Positions 7,447-15,845 of a stretch of DNA of 26,392 nucleotides are shown here, piece after piece. The notes under the pieces were generated by a model. It was not told the DNA's origin, ran no database searches, and saw only the letters and a list, made by a program, of their open reading frames with translations. The position numbers and the translations under genes are program-made. The stretch is from assembly GCA_039793985.1 (NCBI GenBank), contig JBAMMC010000028.1, positions 1-26,392 of the forward strand, read 5' to 3'. Positions within the stretch are counted from its first letter, which is position 1. Each line of letters begins with the position of its first letter. This stretch comes from ARK-14 sp002899805. GTDB lineage: Archaea; Thermoproteota; Thermoprotei_A; Sulfolobales; Fervidicoccaceae.

Positions 7447-7956
7447 TTATTTAATCAGTCTGATGAATTCCGCCATCCAGTATGGTAGGTCACTTGGAAT
7501 TCTTCCAGTTACTAAGCTTTTGTGAACAACGACTTTTTCATCTACCCACTCTGCACCTGCAGCTCTGAGGTCATCTGCTATCCCGGGATAGCTAGTCAAT
7601 TTGATACCTCTAACCCTCTCAGCTGAGATCAGCAGCTGAGGACCGTGGCAAATCGCAGCTATTGGCTTTCCAGAGTCCACGAAATGCCTAACTATTCTCA
7701 CGGCTTCATCCTTAGACATGACTCTGATTCTCTCTGGTCCCCTTCCTCCAGGTATAACGAGAGCATCATATTCAGAAGGATTAACCTCCCTGATGGAAAC
7801 CGATTTGAGTTTATATCCATACTTTCCTTCAACTTCTCCAGAAACAGGAGAAGCGACAGTAACATTATGTCCCTCTTCAATTAGACGGTAGTATGGATAG
7901 AGAGCTTCGATATCTTCAAACTCTGGTCCTACTATCATGAGTATCTTTTTCCCCAT
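7447..7956 (-). CDS. DJ-1/PfpI family protein (intracellular protease or deglycase-like)
   Basis: This is a compact 169-residue class I glutamine-amidotransferase-fold protein. It carries the nucleophile elbow AAICHGPQLLIS, with Cys103 and His104 from this start, and the acidic partner motifs GPEFED near 10-15 and PGGRGPER near 69-76. Members assemble into hexamers; PfpI was described as an ATP-independent protease, and others act on glyoxal-damaged proteins or are chaperones. The catalytic residues are intact. ATG 7956 was preferred over GTG 7959 because GGTGA then sits at a better distance. It has its own TATA box and T-run terminator, so it is probably monocistronic and not part of the dpp operon. 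Confidence 0.9.
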   Translation of the reverse strand: MGKKILMIVGPEFEDIEALYPYYRLIEEGHNVTVASPVSGEVEGKYGYKLKSVSIREVNPSEYDALVIPGGRGPERIRVMSKDEAVRIVRHFVDSGKPIAAICHGPQLLISAERVRGIKLTSYPGIADDLRAAGAEWVDEKVVVHKSLVTGRIPSDLPYWMAEFIRLIK

Positions 7957-8006
7957 CACTTTTCACCTTGTATATATATTGAGAGTGAAGTTAAATAGAA
8001 ATTGAG

Positions 8007-8016
8007 TATATATTTT
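8007..8016 (-). promoter_or_regulatory. TATA box of the DJ-1/PfpI gene
   Basis: AAAATATATA on the minus strand predicts transcription starting near 7985, giving a leader of about 29 bases that contains the GGTGA ribosome site. The region 7957-8141 has no gene of its own. Confidence 0.4.
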
Positions 8017-8088
8017 GTCCATCCATTATGAAGCGACTAAGTAAAGCTTAAGCATAATTTTTTCCTGAATACAAGAAATAAAGTAATC

Positions 8089-8097
8089 CTTAAAAGC
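8089..8097 (+). promoter_or_regulatory. TATA box of the MFS exporter gene
   Basis: CTTAAAAGC is a good archaeal TATA element; it predicts a start near 8117-8122, some 20 bases before the TTG start codon. A GCTTAAGC palindrome lies upstream at 8046-8053 and could bind a regulator. Confidence 0.4.
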
Positions 8098-8141
8098 TCT
8101 TCATTCCGCTATAAGGAAATTCATCTATTGAGCAAAAAAGA

Positions 8142-9611
8142 TTGAAGAAGAAGGCGACGAGTTTGGAAGCAGAAAGAAAGAAGATATTGACAGTTCTCTC
8201 TGTGACAACTCTCGCCAGCTTTTTAGCTGGCTTCAATGCCCGTCTTGCTGTTGTGGGATTACCAACAATAGCCGGAGATATCGGGGCAGATATTTGGAGT
8301 ATGGTCTGGATAATTCAGGGGTTCATGCTTGGCTCTACAATTTTCCAACTGATAATTGGAAGGCTTTCTGATCTGTATGGAAGGGTGAGGATCTTTCTTT
8401 TAGGGATAGCCGTATTCGTTGCTGGTGCATTGATATCTGGACTCAGCCTCAACCCGAAGATGTTGATAGTTGCGAGAATAATCCAAGGGACAGGTGGCGC
8501 GATATTGATGAGCCTTTCAATAACAATTCTGACTGACAATATCCCTTCTTCGCGACTCGCAACATGGCTAGGAGTTAACCAAGTAGCTTGGAGGGTAGGC
8601 GCCCTTCTGGGGCTGACACTCAGTGGTTTCATAATCGATCTTCTCGGGTGGCAGTGGATATTCCTCATTCAGGTTCCCATAGGAATTGGTGTGCTAATCT
8701 GGACTAAAGGAAGGCTTAAAGAAACCTACGTCCCGAAAGAGAGCAAAGAAATGGATGTACTCGGTTTCGTTACATTCACTTTATCATTGACACTATTGCT
8801 CATTGGGTTGACAATGCTCGGATATGGCTACAGAAATATGGCTCTCTCGATGTTAGCAGGTTCTTTCGTCTCTCTTATTTTATTTGCCGTTGCTGAGCTC
8901 AGAGCTAAAAATCCTGCCCTCGATCTAAGATTGTTTAAGATATGGCAGTTCACCGGTGGGATAATATCTCAACTATTATACGCTATAGGGTTCGGGGCTT
9001 CGCTAACTTTGCTAGCAATTTACATGCAAAGCGTTCTAGGGTATTCTCCAAGCACAACAGGGGTTCTCTTAGTCCCATATGAGCTTAGCTTTATGATATT
9101 CGGTCTGGTTGGGGGGAGGTTAGCTGATAAGTTCGGTTACGCTCCAATTACTGTAGTAGGTCTCTCATTTTCATCGCTGGCTCTTTTAACGCTCTCAATT
9201 TTTTCAACGATCCATTCGATAGTTGCTTCAGAGCTAATACTCGGACTCGGGACCGGTCTATTCGTATCGCCGAACACAAGTTCAGTGATGACTTCGGTTC
9301 CCCCGGAAAGGAGGGGGGTGGCTTCCTCCGTGAGGAATGTTTCTTTCAACGTTGGATTCGTTCTAAGCCTCAACATAGCTATACTCACAATGACGCAGTT
9401 CCTCCCATATGAAGTTGCATCACATCTCATTGTATTGGGGGGCTATTCTCAAGGAAGTACAGCTTTGAATATTGAGCTGGAAGAGCTCGGAAGTGCCATC
9501 AGACATTCCTTCCTAATTCAAGCTATCCTCATGGCGCTTGCAATACCATTCAGCCTGAGCAGGTTGAAGATCCCTTACAGCAACAGAAGAAAGGAGAGAA
9601 GGGGACATTAA
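8142..9611 (+). CDS. MFS drug exporter, DHA2 (14-helix) type
   Basis: This is a membrane antiporter of 489 residues. It begins with a short basic N-terminus and then a run of hydrophobic segments, consistent with 14 helices. Recognisable elements are the MFS motif GRLSDLYGRVRIFLLG between helices 2 and 3, the segment RIIQGTGGAILMSLS, and a second copy of the loop motif in GGRLADKFGYAP. The DHA2 family pumps drugs, dyes or toxic metabolites out in exchange for protons; the real substrate is unknown. The start used is TTG 8142, with no strong ribosome site; TTG 8163 is an alternative. It stands alone, converging on tRNA-Arg. Confidence 0.88.
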   Translation: MKKKATSLEAERKKILTVLSVTTLASFLAGFNARLAVVGLPTIAGDIGADIWSMVWIIQGFMLGSTIFQLIIGRLSDLYGRVRIFLLGIAVFVAGALISGLSLNPKMLIVARIIQGTGGAILMSLSITILTDNIPSSRLATWLGVNQVAWRVGALLGLTLSGFIIDLLGWQWIFLIQVPIGIGVLIWTKGRLKETYVPKESKEMDVLGFVTFTLSLTLLLIGLTMLGYGYRNMALSMLAGSFVSLILFAVAELRAKNPALDLRLFKIWQFTGGIISQLLYAIGFGASLTLLAIYMQSVLGYSPSTTGVLLVPYELSFMIFGLVGGRLADKFGYAPITVVGLSFSSLALLTLSIFSTIHSIVASELILGLGTGLFVSPNTSSVMTSVPPERRGVASSVRNVSFNVGFVLSLNIAILTMTQFLPYEVASHLIVLGGYSQGSTALNIELEELGSAIRHSFLIQAILMALAIPFSLSRLKIPYSNRRKERRGH

Positions 9612-9653
9612 GTACTGAACTTCTCTCCTATGAGGTGAAAATATTTCGAAATG

Positions 9654-9729
9654 CGGGCCCGCCGGGATTTGAACCCGGGCTCTCCGGCTCCGCAGGCCGG
9701 TGCCTTAATCCTAGCTAGGCCACGGGCCC
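9654..9729 (-). tRNA. tRNA-Arg (anticodon GCG)
   Basis: The minus strand folds into a full cloverleaf. The acceptor stem is GGGCCCG/CGGGCCC, and the D stem GCCT/AGGC has GG in its loop. The anticodon stem CCGGC/GCCGG encloses the loop CTGCGGA, and the T stem CCGGG/CCCGG encloses TTCAAAT. The loop gives anticodon GCG, reading CGC and CGT. The discriminator base is G, CCA is not encoded and there is no intron. It serves the minor CGN arginine codons, as these genes mostly use AGA/AGG. Confidence 0.95.
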
Positions 9730-9735
9730 TCAATG

Positions 9736-9768
9736 TTTTATATATCCCATATTGAAAGCTTAAAAATG
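9736..9768. promoter_or_regulatory. Interlocked divergent promoters of tRNA-Arg and the ModE-like gene
   Basis: On the plus strand GTTTTATATATC (about 9735-9746) sits about 25 bases before ATG 9766, the spacing expected for a leaderless transcript of the ModE-like gene. On the minus strand CATTTTTAAGCT (9768-9758) lies about 34 bases upstream of the tRNA 5' end, the usual place for a tRNA TATA box. Each TATA box lies inside the other transcription unit's start region, and the tRNA box overlaps the start codon of the regulator. Confidence 0.5.
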
Positions 9769-10101
9769 CAGGTGATCCTCATTTCTGAAAATCGTAACCT
9801 TTTCGACGCAAAAATAGAAATTCTAATAGCTTCAAAGGGTATAGTCGTAGGGGGAAAGGGTCTAGCAGAGCTGCTCAGGGAAATAGAAGAGAGCGGTAGC
9901 TTGAGGAGTGCTGCAAAGAAGATGGGGATGAACTACAAGAGAGCGTGGTTGAAGATAAAGATGGCTGAAGCTAAAGCAATGGTTCCTCTAGTCGAGAGGA
10001 GAAGGGGGAGAGGAGGATATGTTCTGAGCGATGAAGGGAAAGAATTCCTCCGTGTTTATGAAGAAGTTGAAAGTAAATTAAAGGATTGTGGATTCATTTG
10101 A
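9766..10101 (+). CDS. ModE-like winged-helix regulator, DNA-binding domain only
   Basis: The protein has 112 residues and matches the N-terminal winged-helix domain of ModE, the molybdate-responsive regulator. Characteristic is the run GGKGLAELLREIEESGS, then SAAKKMGMNYKRAW (helix-turn-helix) and RRGRGGYVLSDEGKEF (wing). The C-terminal molybdate-binding (MOP/TOBE) domains of bacterial ModE are missing, as in many archaeal relatives, so it must sense its signal differently or through a partner. ATG 9766 is preferred over the upstream TTG-type start at 9733 because it sits 25 bases behind a TATA box (leaderless). A molybdenum hydroxylase operon lies about 10 kb away and is a plausible but unproven target. 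The last 46 bases overlap the convergent DHH gene. Confidence 0.85.
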   Translation: MQVILISENRNLFDAKIEILIASKGIVVGGKGLAELLREIEESGSLRSAAKKMGMNYKRAWLKIKMAEAKAMVPLVERRRGRGGYVLSDEGKEFLRVYEEVESKLKDCGFI

Positions 10102-11102
10102 GAAGAAGCTATACATGTCTTTATCTTTTCTGCGATAGACCTTTCAAGGAGAGTTCTGTATAATTGAGGAACAAAGAAGCTGAAAACCTTCATCCAAATG
10201 GGTATCTTCAGCAAAGCTCCGCTGGCCATGGGATGACCGCCTCCCCCCAAACATCTAGCTATCTTGTTAACGTCAAAACCTCTGGACCTCAGGGAAACGG
10301 GACCATCTTCTCTCACCACTACCGCGATTTCTGCATCCAGCCTAGACATCAAAAAAGACGCGAGGAGGCTTGAGTTAGGTGGCCCCTTTGGTTTCACAAC
10401 TATCACTACATTTATTCCATTCAAATTCAATACCTTCGCTCTCTTCAATCCTATATTATATCCCTTGAGCTCCAAGTTAACATACTCTTCCACTGCCTCG
10501 CTCAAATAATCGCTCCAGATTACACCTTCGCTGAACAAGTTCAGTATCTCCCTCTTCATTTTCTTTTCCCTTTTACCAAAAGCTCGGTAGTAAAGGGGAG
10601 AAAGGGGGGTGTCCCACTTCCATAAATCTGAAGAGCAGACCGCATCAACTAGGACCCATAGGTTTTCATAGGGTTCAAGCCCTCCAAAGGCATGCCTAGC
10701 TACGACTCCAGCTGCACAGGTATCCCTTTCCAAGAAGAGGGAGATACCAGCATTCCTCGCGTTGGTAACCTCAGAGTCGCTCCATACATGATGATCGAAC
10801 CACTCTATTTTGACTTTTCCACTAATCTTTCCGAGAATGCTGAGAATCTTATCAGAGGATGTGGGGTTGAGCCCAAGATCCATGATTGCTATTGTAGCCC
10901 CCTCGAGATCTTCTGGGAGCGTTGAAGAGAGAACTTTATAAAGGTTGCCAGGCTCAGCGAAGTTAACGATAAATTCTGCTCTCTCATCCTTCTTTCGTAG
11001 TAGATATATGTAAACAGCTGCCGAGGCAATTCCATCCAAATCTCCATGGGTGTAAAGCAACGCCCTCGTGGTCAAATGGCTCACCATAGCTGCTTCATTC
11101 AT
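10056..11102 (-). CDS. DHH-family phosphoesterase with DHHA1 domain
   Basis: This is a predicted metal-dependent phosphodiesterase of 348 residues, related to RecJ, nanoRNases and cyclic-dinucleotide hydrolases. The N-terminal DHH domain has motif I HGDLDG (H19, D21, D23), motif II MDLGLN (D75), motif III WFDHH (D103-H105) and motif IV near D153. The C-terminal DHHA1 domain has SLRSRGFDVNKIA and GGGGHPMASGA near 265-295. All expected metal ligands are present. I cannot tell whether the substrate is short RNA, single-stranded DNA or a nucleotide second messenger. A TATA-like element at 11132-11142 predicts a nearly leaderless start at ATG 11102. Its 3' end runs 46 bases into the ModE-like gene. 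Confidence 0.88.
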   Translation of the reverse strand: MNEAAMVSHLTTRALLYTHGDLDGIASAAVYIYLLRKKDERAEFIVNFAEPGNLYKVLSSTLPEDLEGATIAIMDLGLNPTSSDKILSILGKISGKVKIEWFDHHVWSDSEVTNARNAGISLFLERDTCAAGVVARHAFGGLEPYENLWVLVDAVCSSDLWKWDTPLSPLYYRAFGKREKKMKREILNLFSEGVIWSDYLSEAVEEYVNLELKGYNIGLKRAKVLNLNGINVVIVVKPKGPPNSSLLASFLMSRLDAEIAVVVREDGPVSLRSRGFDVNKIARCLGGGGHPMASGALLKIPIWMKVFSFFVPQLYRTLLERSIAEKIKTCIASSQMNPQSFNLLSTSS

Positions 11103-11131
11103 GGTAGAGATTATATTTCCCTTTTTGAAAA

Positions 11132-11157
11132 CATAAATATCCTCAGCAGTTTATACA
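11132..11157. promoter_or_regulatory. Back-to-back promoters of the DHH and IMPase-ileS units
   Basis: GGATATTTATG on the minus strand (11142-11132) is about 25 bases before the predicted DHH transcript start. GTTTATACA on the plus strand (11149-11157) predicts a start near 11175-11180 for the phosphatase gene. The two boxes are only some 10 bases apart, so polymerases must compete or be co-regulated. Confidence 0.4.
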
Positions 11158-11187
11158 ATATCCGCTTATCCTTTGGGCATAAATGGG

Positions 11188-12030
11188 GTGGTCAAAGCGA
11201 AGACGATTTCCGAAGACCTCAGGAATATGTCTGTGAGAATCTCTAGGGAGGCTGCGAAGCTCCTCAGTGAAAACAGTTCTAAACCCGCTTATATAGAGAA
11301 GGTTGAAGAAGGAGGAGAAGCTATAAGAGCAGATTTGTGGGCAGAGGAGCTAATCCTAAATATGCTGAAAGAGGAAGGTTTTGCTGGGAAAGTTATAACT
11401 GAGGAAAGAGGGATCTTAGAGCTAGGTGATGATCATTACATCGCTATAATAGACCCCCTCGACGGATCGAAGAACTATACTAGGTCGATCAAATGGTGTA
11501 GCATCAGCATAGCTTTCGCTGAGAAAGGGGGGAAGGGGCTCGATAGTATAATAGCTGGCTCTGTGCATCCTATATTCTGGGACGAGCCGATCAGCTTCTC
11601 TCGATCTGAGGGGGTATTTCTCGGAGATAGGCTGGTAACGAGGGAAGAAGCGCTTACCCAGATCAGGAGCAGAAAAAATGAGGTTTATCTTGCTGTGTAT
11701 ATGGATCAAAAAGGTGCTATAGAATCTATTGAAAAATTATACAGGAGCATGACCTCGAAGGGTAGGGACGTTGCGATAAGGAGCCTAGGCAGTGCTGCTC
11801 TGGAGCTAGCATTTGTATCACTTGGAAGAATCGATGCCTTCATCGATGCCAGATCGAGGCTCAGGATAGTGGATGCTGCTGCTGGCGCAGGAATGGTCAT
11901 AGCCCAAGGAGGATATGTGCTCGATCTCAGAGGAAATCCTCCCGAGGTAGATTTCAGTAGAATGCACAGATTCGATAGTCTTGTAGCTTTTCTGGATGAT
12001 AAGGAAAAAGATACTTTCATGGGGGAATGA
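11188..12030 (+). CDS. Inositol monophosphatase / fructose-1,6-bisphosphatase family phosphatase
   Basis: This is a magnesium-dependent sugar phosphatase of the IMPase fold. The metal ligands are present: ITEERG (the EE pair), DPLDGSKNY, and RIVDAAAGAG near the C-terminus with its catalytic aspartate. Archaeal members often hydrolyse both inositol phosphate, for thermoprotectant or lipid synthesis, and fructose bisphosphate. The sequence does not decide between them. GTG 11188 was chosen because the TATA box at 11149-11157 predicts transcription starting after TTG 11173; ATG 11227 is a third option. The stop overlaps the ileS start as ATGA, so the two are almost certainly co-transcribed, an unexplained pairing. 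Confidence 0.87.
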   Translation: MVKAKTISEDLRNMSVRISREAAKLLSENSSKPAYIEKVEEGGEAIRADLWAEELILNMLKEEGFAGKVITEERGILELGDDHYIAIIDPLDGSKNYTRSIKWCSISIAFAEKGGKGLDSIIAGSVHPIFWDEPISFSRSEGVFLGDRLVTREEALTQIRSRKNEVYLAVYMDQKGAIESIEKLYRSMTSKGRDVAIRSLGSAALELAFVSLGRIDAFIDARSRLRIVDAAAGAGMVIAQGGYVLDLRGNPPEVDFSRMHRFDSLVAFLDDKEKDTFMGE

Positions 12031-14990
12031 TTGGAATGAGCTGGAGTCTTCCAAACAACTACAGTTTTGAAGATATTGAGAGAGAGGTTTCGGAGTACTG
12101 GAATAAAAATGGTATAAGGAAGAAGGTTCTAGAAAAGGCATGGAAAGAGAGGGAGGGCAGACCTCTCTTTACCTTCTTGGAAGGGCCACCAACGACGAAT
12201 GGTTTCATGCATGCTGGACATGCAAGAGGCAGAATCTACAAAGACGTTATGATAAGATTGCATTTGCTGAGGGGTTACAGAGTCTGGGCTCAAGGGGGAT
12301 GGGATACCCAAGGGCTCCCGGTTGAGATCGAAGTCGAAAAGAAATTCGGAGTAAAGAGCAAGAGAGAGATAGAAGAAAAGATAGGAGTCTCAAGATTCAT
12401 TGAGGAATGTAAGAAGAGTGTGGACTTTTATATAAATGAATGGATAAAAGACAATGAGAGGCTGGCTGTTTGGCTAGACTATGAGAATGCTTATCAGACG
12501 AGGCATCCGAGATATCTTGAAACTGTTTGGTCTTTTCTGAAAAAAGCACATGATCATGGACTTCTCTACAGGGACTACAGAGTTGTCCCAAGATGCCCCA
12601 GATGCGGTACCGCATTGAGTAATCATGAGCTCAGCCTTGGAGCAGAAGTCGTGAGGGATCCGAGTTTATACTTCAAAGTTAAAGCAAAGAACAATGACTT
12701 CTATTTTATTGCCTGGACGACAACTCCATGGACTATAATAGCGAACAGGGCACTTGCGGTCAACCCAGATGCAGAATACGTTTTGGTGGAAATTAAGGGA
12801 GAGAAATATCTAATTGCTGAGCAACTTCTTGATTCAATTCTATCGAAGCTGAATGTCAGCTCAGTAAACAAAATTTCTAAGTTCAAAGGTAAGGAATTGG
12901 TGGGGATGAGCTATCTGCACCCTCTAGCAGAGGAAGTTCCAGCGAATGCGAACTGCAGTCCTCCAAACTGCACCGTAGTAGCTGCAGAATATGTTACTCT
13001 GACCGAGGGGACGGGAATAGTACATACAGCCCCTGCTCATGGACCAGAAGATTTTGAAACGGGAGCAAGATATGGTTTACAGGTATGGACACCACTTAGA
13101 GACAACGGATATTTTGGGGAAGATGCGGGTGCATTCGCTGGCCTCTGGTTCAAAGATGCGAATAAGAAAGTAATAGAAGCTCTCGCCAAGAAGGGGCTTG
13201 TACTTCTCAGCGAAGAAGTTGAACATGAATACCCCCACTGCTGGAGATGTGGAACTCCTCTGATATACTATCCCAGCGCTCAGTGGTTCTTCAAGACTAC
13301 AGCAATCATTGAGAAGATGAGAAATGCACTGAACGAGACTACCTTCAGACCAAACTGGGGCTATAGCAGGATGGACTCTTGGGTCTCTTCGAGCAGGGAC
13401 TGGTGCATATCGAGGGAAAGATATTGGGGGACTCCTCTACCCATATGGAGATGTGAGAAGTGTGGATATACGCAGGTCTTTGGTTCTATAGAAGAGCTAG
13501 AAAAAGCTTCGGGAAGAAAGCTCGAAGACCCCCACAAGCCAGCCATAGATGAGATAGTTCTAAAATGTCCACGTTGCGGAGGCGAAATGAGGAGAGAACC
13601 CTTCGTAGCAGATGTTTGGGCTGACAGCGGAGTCGCACACACAGCAGCTCTGAGGCAACTGAACTTAGAGGGGTTGCATAGCTTAATATACCCATACTCA
13701 TTTGCCCTCGAGCCCCCAGAACAAGTGAGAGGGTGGTTCTACACCCTGCTGATAACAAGCACAATCCTCCATGGCAGATCTCCCTACAGAACGCTGGGAA
13801 TGCACGGACTCATATTGGACAGCCAGGGACAGAAAATGAGCAAGAGCAAGGGAAATGTTGTAATGGCTAGAGATGCCATGAGGAGGCATGGCGCTGACCA
13901 GCTCAGGTTGTTCATGTGCTATAGAAACTCTCCGTGGCAGGACATCAGATATGTCGATAAAGAGATAACGGAGATCGGAGGCAAGCTCAGGATAATCTAC
14001 AACGTAGTGAAGTTCCTCGTGTCCTATGCTCAACTGGATAAATGGAATCCGAACAAATTGGAAGAAGATCTGAAATTCGTTACATTAGTGGACAGATGGA
14101 TTCTAACGAAGCTGAACAAAGTAATAAAGGAAAGCGTCGAGAATGCCGAGAACTTCGAGCTTCACCTAGCATCGAAAGCGCTCTATGACTTCCTTGTAGA
14201 GGATCTCAGTCACAGGTATATTGTTGCTGTAAGGAGGAGGGTCTGGATAGAGGAGGAGGCGCCTGAAAAGAGGGCAACCTATGCCACACTTTACACGGTG
14301 CTCAAGAGGTCTCTGCCCTTAATGGCAGCTTTTACGCCATATCATGCGGAGTATCTCTATCAAGCAATCGCAAAGAACCTTGGATTCGAGAGCAAAGAAA
14401 GCGTGATGATGGAGGAGATCAGCGAATTACCTGAAGGGGTGCTAGATAGCAGAGGAGAGAGTATCATAGAAAATGCTTTCAAAGCTGTCGATGCCATTCT
14501 TGCCTACAGGGCCAGCAAGGGAATGAGGAGGAGAATGCCGATCAAGAGGGTTTCCCTCCTTCTCGAGCAACAACTCACAGATGGAGAGAAGAGGGAGGTT
14601 GCTGAGCTCATCTCGGGCATGGCGAATGTCACTTCGGTTGATATTGTGGGGGAACCACCGAAGGGGTATGTTTCCGAGATCAGCATAGAAGGGGGATCCA
14701 AGGTATTCATAATTGAAGAGAGCGATGAAGAGACGCTTCTGCTTGGTTATGCGAAGGAGCTGATAAGGAGGATACAGCTCATGAGGAAAGAAGCGCGTCT
14801 CAATTACGACGACTTCATAGAGGTGGAGCTATCGACGCCCTCAGAGACTCTGAAGAAGGCAATAGAGCATCATAAGGGTTACATAATGAGTGAAACGAGA
14901 GCTTCAGTCCTCAAAGAGGGGAGAGTTGATAGTGGAAAAGAGTTTGAGATAGATGAGGAAAAGGTGAGGATACAGATTAAGAAAGTCTGA
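12027..14990 (+). CDS. ileS: Isoleucyl-tRNA synthetase
   Basis: This cytoplasmic enzyme charges tRNA-Ile. At 987 residues it is a normal length for the archaeal/eukaryal type. The N-terminal class I motif HAGH (62-65) follows FLEGPPTTNGFM, and GGWDTQGLPVEIEVEKKFG is typical of IleRS. The editing domain shows WTTTPWTIIANRALAV and GTGIVHTAPAHGPEDF. The second class I motif KMSKS is at 603-607. Cysteine pairs (CPRCGTALSNHE, CWRCGTPL, CEKCGY with CPRCGGE) suggest bound zinc. The C-terminal anticodon domain is complete. It is translationally coupled to the phosphatase upstream; ATG 12036 is a possible alternative start. Confidence 0.97.
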   Translation: MIGMSWSLPNNYSFEDIEREVSEYWNKNGIRKKVLEKAWKEREGRPLFTFLEGPPTTNGFMHAGHARGRIYKDVMIRLHLLRGYRVWAQGGWDTQGLPVEIEVEKKFGVKSKREIEEKIGVSRFIEECKKSVDFYINEWIKDNERLAVWLDYENAYQTRHPRYLETVWSFLKKAHDHGLLYRDYRVVPRCPRCGTALSNHELSLGAEVVRDPSLYFKVKAKNNDFYFIAWTTTPWTIIANRALAVNPDAEYVLVEIKGEKYLIAEQLLDSILSKLNVSSVNKISKFKGKELVGMSYLHPLAEEVPANANCSPPNCTVVAAEYVTLTEGTGIVHTAPAHGPEDFETGARYGLQVWTPLRDNGYFGEDAGAFAGLWFKDANKKVIEALAKKGLVLLSEEVEHEYPHCWRCGTPLIYYPSAQWFFKTTAIIEKMRNALNETTFRPNWGYSRMDSWVSSSRDWCISRERYWGTPLPIWRCEKCGYTQVFGSIEELEKASGRKLEDPHKPAIDEIVLKCPRCGGEMRREPFVADVWADSGVAHTAALRQLNLEGLHSLIYPYSFALEPPEQVRGWFYTLLITSTILHGRSPYRTLGMHGLILDSQGQKMSKSKGNVVMARDAMRRHGADQLRLFMCYRNSPWQDIRYVDKEITEIGGKLRIIYNVVKFLVSYAQLDKWNPNKLEEDLKFVTLVDRWILTKLNKVIKESVENAENFELHLASKALYDFLVEDLSHRYIVAVRRRVWIEEEAPEKRATYATLYTVLKRSLPLMAAFTPYHAEYLYQAIAKNLGFESKESVMMEEISELPEGVLDSRGESIIENAFKAVDAILAYRASKGMRRRMPIKRVSLLLEQQLTDGEKREVAELISGMANVTSVDIVGEPPKGYVSEISIEGGSKVFIIEESDEETLLLGYAKELIRRIQLMRKEARLNYDDFIEVELSTPSETLKKAIEHHKGYIMSETRASVLKEGRVDSGKEFEIDEEKVRIQIKKV

Positions 14991-14991
14991 G

Positions 14992-15008
14992 CTTTTATGT
15001 TGTTTTTT
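14992..15008 (+). terminator. T-rich terminator after ileS
   Basis: T4 and T6 runs follow the ileS stop within 20 bases. They lie inside the 3' end of the convergent amidohydrolase gene, which starts its stop codon 5 bases after the ileS stop. Confidence 0.4.
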
Positions 15009-15825
15009 GGAGCCCATCCCATAGTTCACTGTAGAATTTGGACCAGAAAGATGAAGATATGTCGCTCATATAAGGCCACCTGCCCCTCTGCCTCTCTATT
15101 ATGGAGAGATCGATCTTCACTCTTATAGCCTGTTCAAGTGCCCCCGTGTCTGCAATTATTTCTCCCCTAGGATCTGCTACAACACTCCCTCCTTTTACAG
15201 GTCTACCGTCCGGGTATGTGGATTCTGTCAGCATTACCGAAGCCCAAAAGACCGTGTTCTCAGCAGCCCTCACAGATGCTAAACTCCTCCACAGCGGTGC
15301 CCTATTAGCAGGAATGCTGGCAGGATTCAAAAGGACTTCGGCTCCTTTTAGCGCTAGATATCTCGCTATTTCAGGGTAAATGGCATCGACGCATATTATC
15401 GAACTTATTTTAGCGAACTTCAGGTCGAGCACCTTCAAGACTCTCCCGCTCTTTATTTTTTCCCTTTCTTTCATCGGATAGCTCGGAAATATCTTCTCGG
15501 AGATCAGTTCTCTTTTCCCATCTGGAAAGATCAAATAGCTCCTACTGAAGATTCCCTCTGATGTCGAAACATAAAATGCTCCCGGAAGAATATATATCCC
15601 CAGATCGGCAGACAGTAAAGATAAGGGTGTCAGAAGTTCTTCGATTTTCTGTTCCTCTACGACAATCGGACCAAACCATATTTCAGGGAGAACTGCTATC
15701 GCTTGCGTCTCTACTCGGATTTCTCCAAGCTTTTTTACGGCTTTCTTGAGATTTTCCTCTATACCATGTACCCTTCTACCATGCTGATAGAGTACCAGCT
15801 CAAATTCTCTCCCCACTGCTTCCAC
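14995..15825 (-). CDS. Carbon-nitrogen hydrolase (nitrilase superfamily amidase)
   Basis: This is a 276-residue amidohydrolase with the complete Glu-Lys-Cys triad: E48 in AVLPEIWFGP, K111 in SEKIFPSYPMKE and C145 in IICVDAIYPE. The last motif differs from the common C-Y-D-x-x-F-P-E form. The supporting features are the conserved LLNPAS strand and the VRAAENTVFW segment. The family cleaves amides, omega-amidase substrates, N-carbamoyl compounds or nitriles; the substrate here is not predictable. A TATA box at 15849-15858 places the transcript start almost on GTG 15825, so a leaderless message is likely; GTG 15816 with GGTGGA upstream is an alternative. It stands alone, divergent from the metal transporter gene. 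Confidence 0.87.
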   Translation of the reverse strand: MEAVGREFELVLYQHGRRVHGIEENLKKAVKKLGEIRVETQAIAVLPEIWFGPIVVEEQKIEELLTPLSLLSADLGIYILPGAFYVSTSEGIFSRSYLIFPDGKRELISEKIFPSYPMKEREKIKSGRVLKVLDLKFAKISSIICVDAIYPEIARYLALKGAEVLLNPASIPANRAPLWRSLASVRAAENTVFWASVMLTESTYPDGRPVKGGSVVADPRGEIIADTGALEQAIRVKIDLSIIERQRGRWPYMSDISSSFWSKFYSELWDGLQKTT

Positions 15826-15845
15826 CTACATGAGAATGCACAGAA

